Assembly (NCBI GenBank): GCA_949285145.1
Contig: CASDXQ010000039.1
Coordinates: 1 to 58,295, forward strand
Direction: 5' to 3'
Length of the DNA stretch: 58,295 nucleotides
DNA from: an uncultured Spirochaetales bacterium
Lineage (GTDB): Bacteria > Spirochaetota > Spirochaetia > Sphaerochaetales > Sphaerochaetaceae
Of the stretch, positions 8,509 through 16,348 are shown one piece after another. The stretch's first letter is position 1; each line of letters begins with the position of its first letter. Made by a program: the position numbers and the translations under genes. The notes below the pieces were generated by a model that worked only from the letters and a program-made list of their open reading frames with translations, was not told the origin of the DNA and searched no databases.

Positions 8509-9325
8509 AAAATGTCTGCAGAGCATTGCTTTCCATATCCTTGCCGCCCTTATATCGGTAATCGCACTTGTTCCGTTCCTGTGGATGATCTCCACATCGC
8601 TCAAAAGCAGCGGTGCGCTCCTGGCTGTCCCGATACAGTGGATACCGGAGGAACCGACACTGCAGGCATATGTGAGGCTGTTCTCCCTTACCGGAATACT
8701 GAGAAGCATAGTCAATTCCTTCATCGTCACTGCCGGTGCCGTCGTATTCACGCTTGCCAGCAGCTCGCTTGCGGCTTTTGCTCTCTCAAAAATAGAATTC
8801 AGGGGCAGGGAAGGCGTGTTCATGCTTTTCATTGCATCCATGATGCTGCCCAGTCAGGTTCTATTCATACCGCTGTACCTCATAATGAACAATCTGGGAC
8901 TTGTCAACAATCTCATTGCGATAATACTGCCGTATCTGTTTCAGGCATTTGCTGTTTTCATGCTGAGACAGCAGATGATGAGCATCCCCGATACCTATCT
9001 GGATGCTGCTGCCATAGACGGTGCCGGTCTTCTGCGTTCTTTCATCACGGTGTTTCTGCCGATGTGCCGGACTGCGCTTGTGACGCTTGCGATCATAATC
9101 TCAATGAATGCATGGAATGATTATCTGATGCCGCTTGTCATTCTCACATCAAGTGAGAACTACACGCTGCCGATCATTCTGAATTCCCTGAGCGGACAGT
9201 TCAAGACAGGCTATGATCTGCTCATGGCCGGAAGCCTTGTTTCAATAGTTCCTCTGCTTGTTGTGTATATAGTTTTCCAGCGTTATTTCGCATCGGGCCT
9301 TCAGGTGGGAGGAATCAAAGGATGA
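8498..9325 (+). CDS. sugar ABC transporter permease (MalG-like, CUT1)
   Basis: A 275-aa permease with six transmembrane segments. The N-terminus shows LVPFLWMISTSLK, a hallmark of MalG-like subunits, and the EAA loop reads YLDAAAIDGAGLLRSFITVF near 166-185. It overlaps the previous permease gene by 11 bp and the GH31 gene by 4 bp (ATGA), so translation is coupled. It pairs with the product of the gene at 7588. Confidence 0.9.
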   Translation: MTIRKCLQSIAFHILAALISVIALVPFLWMISTSLKSSGALLAVPIQWIPEEPTLQAYVRLFSLTGILRSIVNSFIVTAGAVVFTLASSSLAAFALSKIEFRGREGVFMLFIASMMLPSQVLFIPLYLIMNNLGLVNNLIAIILPYLFQAFAVFMLRQQMMSIPDTYLDAAAIDGAGLLRSFITVFLPMCRTALVTLAIIISMNAWNDYLMPLVILTSSENYTLPIILNSLSGQFKTGYDLLMAGSLVSIVPLLVVYIVFQRYFASGLQVGGIKG

Positions 9326-10968
9326 ACATAAGACTTGAACTTCCTCCTGTCAGAAGTGTGTGGGGCTTCGGTGAGAGGTATGATCTTACGGATCATATCG
9401 GGGTGGAGATTGTCAACCGGGTAGAGGAGAAATTCACGCATCAGGGCGAGAAGACATATCTTCCGCTTCCCATTGCGGTTTCATCAGAGTTCGCAGTCCG
9501 TGTGGACACGGACAGTGTCTTCACATTCACTTTTTTAAATGAAGGCGGTCATACCGTGATGGAACTGAGCGGCGATGAGCTGTCAGATGATGATGTGAAA
9601 ACAGCATACGGGAAGCCACGGGATACAGTCGCACAGCTGATCGGCGAAGTCTGCAGGGTTCCAGACTGGGTTTTTGCTCCGTGGGCAAGTGCCAACAGAT
9701 GGACAAGTGACGAGGATGTCATGAAATTCCTCGATGATGCAGAGCGTTACGGCTTCAGCTTTTCCACTCTTGTCCTTGAAGCCTGGAGCGATGAGGCCAC
9801 ATTCTATACCTTCAAGAGAGAATTCAGGGATCCGGCCGCGTTGTGCCGGCGTCTTGAGGAGAAAGGAATCCATCTCCTTCTCTGGCAGTGCCCGGTTCTC
9901 AAGGTTGAGGAAGGGTTTTACAATGATCAGCTTGAGAAAGACATATGTTACGCAAAGGAGAACAATCTTCTTGTGAAGAACAGTGACGGAAGTTTCTATA
10001 CTATTCCGGAAGGGCACTGGTTCCAGTATTCATATGTTCCCGATTTCACGAATCCGGATACGCGTATGTGGTGGATGCAGAAGAGGCAGAGTCTTATTGA
10101 TGCGGGCATCTCCGGTTTCAAGACCGACGGCGGCGAATTCATACTCAGTGACGACACTGTTTTCTTCAACGGCATGAGCGGACGCCAGATGCGTAACCGC
10201 TACCCTGATGAATACATATCAGCATACCTTGAGTATATGAATGACGGCATGATCACTTTTTCCAGATCCGGCTACAGGAATGCAGGTGGCAACTCATGCT
10301 TCTGGGCCGGTGATCAGATGAGTTCTTTCGATGAACTGGAACCGGTATTGCGGGCAGGCCTGAATGCTGCCGTTTCAGGGGTGTTCTGGTGGGGCTTTGA
10401 CATAGCGGGATTCGCAGGTCCCATGCCGTCGGCGGAACTTTACCTGAGAAGCTACATGCTCTCTGTCTTTGTCCCGATAATGCAGTGGCATTCCGAACCT
10501 GTGGGCGGACAGTTCAGGGAGTTCATGAAAAGCGGAGATGAGATCAATGACAGGAGTCCATGGCATGTGGCTGAATACCGCAACTGCCCTGAGGTTGTTG
10601 ATATCTGCAGGCACTACAGCGATATGAGGATGAGACTTCAGGAGTATATAATCAGCGAGGCGCATTTCAGCCGGGAGAACAGAGAACCGCTCATGAGACC
10701 GATGTTCTATATGTATCCTGATGATGAGGCTGTGCAGTGCGTATATGATGAATTCTTTTTCGGCCGCAGCCTGCTTATCGCACCGGTACTTCATGAAGGA
10801 GTGAAGGAGAGGACTGTCATTCTTCCTGAGGGAGAATGGTATGATGTCCAGCGCGGAGAGATCATAAAAGGACGGCTCTCTGTTTCCAGAGTATACGAAC
10901 TGGATGAGATCGGAATTTTCATCTCCCTTCCTGAAGGCAAGAATCTTATAAATATGTTTGGAAAATAA
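9322..10968 (+). CDS. GH31 family alpha-glycosidase
   Basis: A 548-aa cytoplasmic enzyme. The GH31 nucleophile motif FKTDGGEF has its Asp at about residue 269, and the acid/base motif CFWAGDQ has its Asp at about 331. PMPSAELYLRSY and FGRSLLIAPVL are further family blocks. It is shorter than the 650-800 aa usual for GH31: the N-terminal beta domain is reduced, beginning near the WGFGERYD motif. Alpha-glucosidase or alpha-xylosidase specificity cannot be decided. The 4-bp overlap with the permease gene ties it to uptake of the same sugar. Confidence 0.85.
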   Translation: MNIRLELPPVRSVWGFGERYDLTDHIGVEIVNRVEEKFTHQGEKTYLPLPIAVSSEFAVRVDTDSVFTFTFLNEGGHTVMELSGDELSDDDVKTAYGKPRDTVAQLIGEVCRVPDWVFAPWASANRWTSDEDVMKFLDDAERYGFSFSTLVLEAWSDEATFYTFKREFRDPAALCRRLEEKGIHLLLWQCPVLKVEEGFYNDQLEKDICYAKENNLLVKNSDGSFYTIPEGHWFQYSYVPDFTNPDTRMWWMQKRQSLIDAGISGFKTDGGEFILSDDTVFFNGMSGRQMRNRYPDEYISAYLEYMNDGMITFSRSGYRNAGGNSCFWAGDQMSSFDELEPVLRAGLNAAVSGVFWWGFDIAGFAGPMPSAELYLRSYMLSVFVPIMQWHSEPVGGQFREFMKSGDEINDRSPWHVAEYRNCPEVVDICRHYSDMRMRLQEYIISEAHFSRENREPLMRPMFYMYPDDEAVQCVYDEFFFGRSLLIAPVLHEGVKERTVILPEGEWYDVQRGEIIKGRLSVSRVYELDEIGIFISLPEGKNLINMFGK

Positions 10969-11044
10969 GCAGAACGGGTACTTCTTTTTTCTGTAAAAAT
11001 TCAGTTTAATGTATAAAAATACACTGTTCATACATTTGCATTGC

Positions 11045-11053
11045 TGATATACT
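11045..11053 (+). promoter_or_regulatory. extended -10 promoter for the amino acid ABC operon
   Basis: TGATATACT is an extended -10 (TG-n-TATACT), 30 bp before the start codon at 11083. No good -35 lies at the right distance, as is usual for extended -10 promoters. No clear hairpin terminator was seen between the GH31 stop and this site. Confidence 0.5.
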
Positions 11054-11082
11054 GGGTTATCCTCTATAGGACGGTGGTGCAT

Positions 11083-11889
11083 ATGAAAAAAACATTTTGT
11101 ATTCTGGTTGCTCTTTTGCTGAGTTTTTCACTTTTTGCCGGCGGCGCTTCTGAAAGCGGCGTTGACAATTCCCTCAATGATGTTCTTGAGAAGGGACAGT
11201 TTGTTCTCGGTCTTGATGATTCATTCCCTCCGATGGGATACCGTGACGAGAACGGCGAGATCGTCGGATTCGACATAGACTGTGCGAGGGAAGTGTGTAA
11301 CCGTCTTGGTGTGGAACTTGTTCCCCAGCCGATAGACTGGAACAGCAAGGAACAGGAACTCATGACAGGAAACATCGACTGCCTGTGGAACGGTTTCACC
11401 ATCACGGAAGAAAGAAAGGAGAACCTGCTTTTCTCTGATCCGTATGTGAAGAATGCACAGGTTGTCGTAGTCAATGCATCCTCTCCTTTCAATACTCTTG
11501 AAGATCTTTCAGGCGGGTCGATAGGTGTACAGGCAGGTTCCAGTGCCGAGAGTGCGATTGAGGATACTCCCGATTTTGCTTCTTCAATCGGTGAGATCAT
11601 CCAGTTCAAGGAAAACCTCACGGCTCTCATGGATCTTGAGATCGGCGGGGTTGATGCCGTTGTGATGGATCTTCTTGTCGCAAATGACAACATCAACAGG
11701 AGCGGCAAGGATTTCAGGATTCTTGACGAGACTCTTGCCGATGAGGAATACGGCATAGGATTCAGAAAGAATGATGTTGCATTGAGGGATGCTGTACAGG
11801 GCGCGCTTGATGACATGGCCGCAGACGGAACTCTTGCCTCGATTGCGGAGAAATGGTTCGGTGCCGATATAACGGTGGTCGGAAAATAA
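11083..11889 (+). CDS. amino acid ABC transporter substrate-binding protein (family 3)
   Basis: A periplasmic polar amino acid-binding protein of 268 aa. The start ATG 11083 precedes a signal peptide (MKKTFCILVALLLSFSLFA) followed by GGASESG. Family 3 motifs include GLDDSFPPMGYRDENGEIVGFDID near residues 45-68, LVPQPIDWNSKEQELMTGNIDC, TITEERKENLLFSDPY and C-terminal LASIAEKWFG. The ligand could be an acidic, amidic or basic amino acid, or cystine. It is followed 1 bp later by its permease. Confidence 0.9.
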   Translation: MKKTFCILVALLLSFSLFAGGASESGVDNSLNDVLEKGQFVLGLDDSFPPMGYRDENGEIVGFDIDCAREVCNRLGVELVPQPIDWNSKEQELMTGNIDCLWNGFTITEERKENLLFSDPYVKNAQVVVVNASSPFNTLEDLSGGSIGVQAGSSAESAIEDTPDFASSIGEIIQFKENLTALMDLEIGGVDAVVMDLLVANDNINRSGKDFRILDETLADEEYGIGFRKNDVALRDAVQGALDDMAADGTLASIAEKWFGADITVVGK

Positions 11890-11890
11890 A

Positions 11891-12526
11891 ATGGCACAGA
11901 TGCTCATGCTGATGCTGGAAGGAACTCTTACCAGCCTCAGGATTTTCTTTCTCACGCTCATTTTCTCCCTTCCGCTCGGCTTTGTTGTTGCGAAAGGGAG
12001 AATGAGCCGTAACTGGCTTCTCAGAAGCGTTGTGAATCTTTATATACAGATTATGAGGGGAACGCCTCTCATCCTGCAGCTCATTTTCGTCTATTTCGCT
12101 CCATTTTACATATTCGGGGTGTCGTATGACAGATTCACTGCAGTGATCATTGCATATGTGGTGAACTACAGCGCTTATTTTGCCGAGATATACCGCTCGG
12201 GACTGCAGTCAATAGAAAAAGGACAGTATGAGGCATCGCGTGTCCTGGGATTCTCGAAAGCACATACTTTCTTCTTCATCGTGCTGCCGCAGGTCATCAA
12301 GAGGATACTTCCATCTCTTGCAAATGAAGTGATCACGCTTGTCAAGGATACCGCACTTGCGCAGACCATAGGCGTTGCGGAGCTTTTCCGCGTTGCACAG
12401 AATGCGTCCGCCCGCGAGTTCTCGACCGTTCCAATATTCGTCGCCGGTATTTTCTATTTCGTGATGAATTTCATCGTGAGCAAGGTCTTTGACCTGTTTG
12501 AGAAGAAACTTTCATATTACAGGTGA
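11891..12526 (+). CDS. amino acid ABC transporter permease (HisM/GlnP type)
   Basis: A 211-aa permease of the His/Glu/Gln/Arg/opine family. It contains IQIMRGTPLILQL near residues 50-62, AYFAEIYRSGLQSIEKGQYEASRVLGF (the EAA-like coupling loop), and SLANEVITLVKDTALAQTIG. Three to five membrane helices are predicted. It starts immediately after the binding-protein stop and its TGA overlaps the start region of the ATPase, a tight operon. As there is only one permease gene, a homodimer is likely. Confidence 0.9.
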   Translation: MAQMLMLMLEGTLTSLRIFFLTLIFSLPLGFVVAKGRMSRNWLLRSVVNLYIQIMRGTPLILQLIFVYFAPFYIFGVSYDRFTAVIIAYVVNYSAYFAEIYRSGLQSIEKGQYEASRVLGFSKAHTFFFIVLPQVIKRILPSLANEVITLVKDTALAQTIGVAELFRVAQNASAREFSTVPIFVAGIFYFVMNFIVSKVFDLFEKKLSYYR

Positions 12527-12531
12527 TGTCC

Positions 12532-13281
12532 ATGATGCTTGAAGCTAAAAATATAAGAAAATCATTTGCTGCTGCCGAGATACTTAAGGGTATATCTTTC
12601 ACTCTTGACAAGGCTCAGGTGCTTTCCATAATAGGGCCTTCCGGCAGCGGAAAGAGCACGCTGCTGAGAATCGTGACACAGCTGGAGAAAGCTGACGGAG
12701 GATCTCTTGTCATCGATGATATCCCTCTTTTCAGCGATACTCCTTCCGGCTGCGTTTACAATAAGGAGAACATGAAGGCTGCATCCCGCAAGACAGGACT
12801 GGTATTCCAGAACTTCAATCTTTTTCCTCATTTCTCGGTTCTCAGAAACATTACTGAGGCCCAGCGTGCGGTCCTCGGAAGAAGCCGTGAGGAAAGCGAG
12901 GCAAAAGCTTTCGCTCTTCTGAAGAAGATGGGTCTTGAAGACAAGGCGGAAAGCTATCCTTACCAGCTTTCCGGCGGACAGGCACAGAGAGTCTCCATCG
13001 CAAGGGCTCTTGCAATGGATCCTGAGATCCTTTTCTTCGATGAACCCACAAGCGCTCTTGATCCCGAGCTTACGAGGGAGATTCTCTCTGTCATCAGGGA
13101 GCTGAAGGAAGAGAAGATGACAATGGTTGTAGTCACGCATGAGATGAGTTTTGCAAAGGGTATTTCCGACAAGGTCATCTTCATGGACAAGGGCGTGATC
13201 GTGGAAGAAGGGGAAGGGGACGAGCTTTTCACAAACCCCAGGAATGAGAGGACCAGGCTGTTTCTCTCAAACTACGACTGA
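12532..13281 (+). CDS. amino acid ABC transporter ATPase (GlnQ type)
   Basis: A cytoplasmic ATPase with all motifs: Walker A GPSGSGKST near residues 35-43, a Q-loop in GLVFQNFNLFPH, signature LSGGQAQRVSIARAL, Walker B ILFFDEPTSALDPE and the H-loop VVTHEM. ATG 12532 has AGGTGA at a good distance. ATG 12526, overlapping the upstream stop, is an alternative. The length is about 249 aa, typical for polar amino acid uptake. The operon ends at the hairpin at 13287. Confidence 0.9.
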   Translation: MMLEAKNIRKSFAAAEILKGISFTLDKAQVLSIIGPSGSGKSTLLRIVTQLEKADGGSLVIDDIPLFSDTPSGCVYNKENMKAASRKTGLVFQNFNLFPHFSVLRNITEAQRAVLGRSREESEAKAFALLKKMGLEDKAESYPYQLSGGQAQRVSIARALAMDPEILFFDEPTSALDPELTREILSVIRELKEEKMTMVVVTHEMSFAKGISDKVIFMDKGVIVEEGEGDELFTNPRNERTRLFLSNYD

Positions 13282-13286
13282 CAGAT

Positions 13287-13315
13287 CTGCTGCATGAAAG
13301 CGGCAGCAGCTTTTA
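13287..13315 (+). terminator. terminator of the amino acid ABC operon
   Basis: CTGCTGC (13287-13293) pairs with GCAGCAG (13303-13309) across a 9-nt loop, followed by CTTTTA. It lies against the 3' end of the convergent AAA-DUF4143 gene and marks the left edge of the accessory island. Confidence 0.7.
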
Positions 13316-14599
13316 CGGTTTCAATGCAGTCAGAGGAATGACATATACACCATCTTTCCTGCGGTACGCGGCATTTGAGAGGCCACATATCACAGCGAGG
13401 AATGCAGGTGCGTTTTCAGCATTGTCTTCTCTGATTTTCCTTTCTGTTTTCAGCAGATTCTCAGCGGCTTTATCAATCTGTGATGCACCAAGTTTGATTT
13501 CAAAAGCTCCCCAGCGCCCGTCTTCAAGTTCAAGCACAGCATCTATTTCCCTGTTTGAATAATCCTGATAATGGTAAAGATTTCCATTCAGGGAGCGGGC
13601 GTATATGTCAAGATCATGCTCAGCCAGTGATTCAAACAGAAATCCGAACGTGTTCAGATCTCCAATAAGCTTTTCAGGTGTCAGCGATAATAAGGCGCAT
13701 ACAAGAGATGGATCTGTCAGGTGTCTTTTGGGTGCCTGTTTAAGCCGTTTCTTTGAACGCGCAGAAAATGTAAAGGCATTCTGATCTTCTATGAGAAAAC
13801 TACGCTTAAGAATTTCAAGATACTCATTGACAGTTTCCTGCGTGATGTCCATATCTGTTGCAATACTGATATCTGTTCTCAGTTTTGAAACAGACGCGGT
13901 GGCGGACTCATTTCTCGCAAGAGATTCAAGGAGGAATCTCATTTTCCTTCCATCCCGGAAAGAACGGTTATCATCTATCCTTGGAAGATCTTCTTCCAGA
14001 AAACTTGAAACGTAATCTCTGGCATTCTGCAGTGCAACGTGCTCTCCGGCATTCAGAATTCCAGGCCAGCCGCCGCGTGTTATCAGCATTGCGATTTCCC
14101 TTATATCAATCTCACCTGTCATTGCATCGGAAAAATTACCATCAAAAAGATCTTTTACAGATACTTTTCCAGTTGAATTTCCGGTTTCAAACAGACTCAT
14201 GCTGCGCATTCTGAGTTTTGTTATCCGTCCTGTGCCGCTGTGCATTATACCTTTGATGCGCGGTGTAGAGGATCCTGTGAGAATGAACTGTCCGTATTCT
14301 CCTCTTGCATCGACTTCCATCCTGACTGCATCCCATATTCCGGGAGCCTCCTGCCATTCATCGATCAGGTGATGTGTTTCACCTTCAAGTGCAAGCATGG
14401 GATTTTCTCTTGCAAGCATTCTGTTGCTGAAGTTGCCGGCAGGAGAACCGACCAGAAATGAACTTTGAGCCTGCTCCTGACATGACCATGTCTTACCGCA
14501 CCATTTGGGGCCTTCGACACATACGGCACCCTTCCAGCTAAGACGGTCTTTCAGCTGTGCATCAATCAGTCTTGGCATATAGTTCTTATTTTTTTCCAT
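13313..14599 (-). CDS. AAA ATPase with C-terminal DUF4143 (copy 1)
   Basis: An ATP-binding protein of 428 aa with an N-terminal P-loop GPKWCGKT near residues 30-37. An arginine-finger-type block follows (QFILTGSSTPRIKGIMHSG), and the C-terminal DUF4143 nuclease-like region includes REIDAVLELEDGRWGAFEIKLG near 365-386, which resembles a PD-(D/E)XK core (D..E-K). Function is unknown. Relatives are common as solitary accessory genes in gut bacteria. It is transcribed away from a second family member at 15088. No clear ribosome site precedes ATG 14599. A perfect 11-bp inverted repeat lies 42 bp upstream. Confidence 0.85.
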   Translation of the reverse strand: MEKNKNYMPRLIDAQLKDRLSWKGAVCVEGPKWCGKTWSCQEQAQSSFLVGSPAGNFSNRMLARENPMLALEGETHHLIDEWQEAPGIWDAVRMEVDARGEYGQFILTGSSTPRIKGIMHSGTGRITKLRMRSMSLFETGNSTGKVSVKDLFDGNFSDAMTGEIDIREIAMLITRGGWPGILNAGEHVALQNARDYVSSFLEEDLPRIDDNRSFRDGRKMRFLLESLARNESATASVSKLRTDISIATDMDITQETVNEYLEILKRSFLIEDQNAFTFSARSKKRLKQAPKRHLTDPSLVCALLSLTPEKLIGDLNTFGFLFESLAEHDLDIYARSLNGNLYHYQDYSNREIDAVLELEDGRWGAFEIKLGASQIDKAAENLLKTERKIREDNAENAPAFLAVICGLSNAAYRRKDGVYVIPLTALKP

Positions 14600-14640
14600 A
14601 GAGATATATTACTGTCAAATTGGCTGTAAAACAAGGCATC

Positions 14641-14679
14641 ATGTAAAATTTTATATTTCCATCATGAGAAATTTTACAT
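14641..14679. repeat. inverted repeat upstream of AAA-DUF4143 copy 1
   Basis: ATGTAAAATTT (14641-14651) and AAATTTTACAT (14669-14679) are perfect 11-bp arms around 17 bp. The repeat is 42 bp upstream of the leftward gene's start, a plausible operator for self-regulation. Confidence 0.6.
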
Positions 14680-14715
14680 TATCATCATGAAAAAATCTGA
14701 ATCACTGCTTTGGTT

Positions 14716-14871
14716 GTGAGCGATGACAGCTGGTACATCAACAGACTGCCATTTGTTAATACGGCAGACATCATTTTCAATGGTCAGGCTTATGAACTTA
14801 ATATGCTATTGTGTGCAAACATATTCATTTTGAATAAGAATGGAAAAATTGTACTTACAATCAGGTACTGA
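14716..14871 (+). CDS. 51-aa reading frame, possibly a gene fragment
   Basis: A GTG-started frame encodes a peptide beginning VSDDSWYINRLPF and ending LNKNGKIVLTIRY. Its composition is protein-like but I recognise no family, and no convincing ribosome site precedes it. It may be the remains of a gene lost from the island, or chance. Confidence 0.2.
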   Translation: MSDDSWYINRLPFVNTADIIFNGQAYELNMLLCANIFILNKNGKIVLTIRY

Positions 14872-15028
14872 GGCCTTGCAGAAGGATGAATGATCATTAG
14901 CAATCTATTTTTTAAAGAAGAAGCTGTTATATATTTTTGCACGGTTTCTTGAAAATGAGAATGATATGCCGCTGTGCTGAAATCAACATCATGGAAATGG
15001 TCTGGGCACATGTCTTTATTTTCATGAT

Positions 15029-15068
15029 TTTACGGAGATTTGGAATTATAGGTAGAAATCTCCGTAAA
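15029..15068. repeat. inverted repeat upstream of AAA-DUF4143 copy 2
   Basis: TTTACGGAGATTT (15029-15041) and AAATCTCCGTAAA (15056-15068) are perfect 13-bp arms around 14 bp. The right arm ends 19 bp before the start codon at 15088. This is too long and symmetrical to be chance and is well placed for an operator over the promoter. Confidence 0.7.
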
Positions 15069-15087
15069 GTTGTGATATTCTTTGTGC

Positions 15088-16275
15088 ATGATCAAACGGA
15101 TGATAGAACAGCAGATAACCCAGTCAATGAAAGATTTTCCTTCTGTCACTATATATGGCCCCCGCCAGTGCGGAAAGACAACAACTGTAAGAAATCTTTT
15201 TCCTGATTTCAGCTATGCGAATCTGGAAGATATGAATGTACGACGCCTTGCTGTTGATGATCCCGTCGGTTTTTTCGCCCGGTTCCCGGAGCCTGTCATA
15301 ATCGATGAGATCCAGCGTGTGCCTGAACTGCTGTCCGCAGTTCAGGTCAGAATTGATGGAAACGGGAAAAAAGGGCAGTACATTTTCACCGGCAGCCAGC
15401 AGATAGCATTGAAAGCTGCTGTTGCCCAGTCTCTTGCCGGAAGAACCGCAATACTCAACATGCTGCCTCTTTCTCTCAGGGAACTTGAAAACGAAGGAGT
15501 CAGACTTGACAGGGATATCCAGCTTCTTGCCGGGAATATGCCGTATCTGTTTGCGAATGCTGGAATTTCTCCTTCCGAATATTACAAAAGCTATATCGAG
15601 ACTTATCTTGAAAGAGATATAGCCATGCAGAATCAGTTACATGACATGGCAGCATTTGAGAGAATGCTGCGCCTGCTTGCTGCCAGAACAGGGCAGTTGC
15701 TTAACGAGTCCTCTCTGGCTTCTGATACGGGAATAAGCACAAAGACACTTAAAGGATGGCTTTCCATACTTGAATCCACCCATATCATTTACATTCTGAA
15801 GCCATGGTATTCATCAAGGACAAGTCAGGAAGTGAAGACTCCGAAAATCTATTTCTGTGATACCGGAATAGCCTCTTATCTGCTTGGCATTGAGACTCCG
15901 GCCCAGATGAACCGTGATCCTCTCATGGGACAGCTTTTTGAGAATCTGGCAGTTATGGAGGCTTTGAAGGCTGAGTATGACAACAACATCATTGACAGTC
16001 TGTTTTTCTTCCGCAACAGCAATGGTGTCGAAGTCGATCTCATACATAAGAGGCCTGAAGGAATGAATCTGTTTAAAGTGAAATCCTCAATGAGCATCAG
16101 CAAGGATTTTCTCAAGGGAATCAGTTTTTACAGAAACAAATACAGTGCTGCATCCAGCAATGTCATATATGCGGGTGAAAACTGTCCTGAATATCTGGGA
16201 AGCGGCTTTGTCAATTTCCATGACATTTATGATCTTTTTGTGCCCAAAACGGAGAAGTTCAGGCTGAATATCTGA
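15088..16275 (+). CDS. AAA ATPase with C-terminal DUF4143 (copy 2)
   Basis: A 395-aa protein with Walker A YGPRQCGKTTT near residues 24-34, Walker B-like EPVIIDEIQRVPELL, sensor block GQYIFTGSQQIALK and AGRTAILNMLPLSLREL. This is the best-known subtype of the AAA-DUF4143 family. The C-terminal DUF4143 region includes KIYFCDTGIASYLLG and FFFRNSNGVEVDLI, again with a PD-(D/E)XK look. ATG 15088 is chosen over a TTG two codons upstream. It is divergent from copy 1 and only distantly similar to it. The molecular role is unknown. Confidence 0.85.
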   Translation: MIKRMIEQQITQSMKDFPSVTIYGPRQCGKTTTVRNLFPDFSYANLEDMNVRRLAVDDPVGFFARFPEPVIIDEIQRVPELLSAVQVRIDGNGKKGQYIFTGSQQIALKAAVAQSLAGRTAILNMLPLSLRELENEGVRLDRDIQLLAGNMPYLFANAGISPSEYYKSYIETYLERDIAMQNQLHDMAAFERMLRLLAARTGQLLNESSLASDTGISTKTLKGWLSILESTHIIYILKPWYSSRTSQEVKTPKIYFCDTGIASYLLGIETPAQMNRDPLMGQLFENLAVMEALKAEYDNNIIDSLFFFRNSNGVEVDLIHKRPEGMNLFKVKSSMSISKDFLKGISFYRNKYSAASSNVIYAGENCPEYLGSGFVNFHDIYDLFVPKTEKFRLNI

Positions 16276-16291
16276 CTGGGGCATAGATGCC

Positions 16292-16307
16292 TGTTTTCTA
16301 TAAATAT
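16292..16307. repeat. 16-bp direct repeat, left copy
   Basis: TGTTTTCTATAAATAT occurs here and again, identically, at 18045-18060. The two copies bracket the AlbA_2 pseudogene. The copy lies 41 bp before its start codon and contains a possible -10 (TATAAA). Confidence 0.75.
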
Positions 16308-16348
16308 GTTATGATTTGCTCAGTAAAATCCGTTTGGAGGGTAGTTCT

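Larger units (their letters stand above)
14600..15087. other. 488-bp divergent intergenic region
   Basis: This AT-rich region lies between the two AAA-DUF4143 genes. It holds two perfect inverted repeats (14641-14679 and 15029-15068), one next to each gene, three CATCATG words between 14638 and 14690, and a 51-codon reading frame at 14716-14871. Nothing else could be assigned. Confidence 0.7.

Noticed and set aside
11064-11897. A 277-codon minus-strand frame opposite the amino acid-binding protein.
   Set aside because: It is a Ser/Arg-rich shadow of a strongly biased real gene and shows no family motifs.
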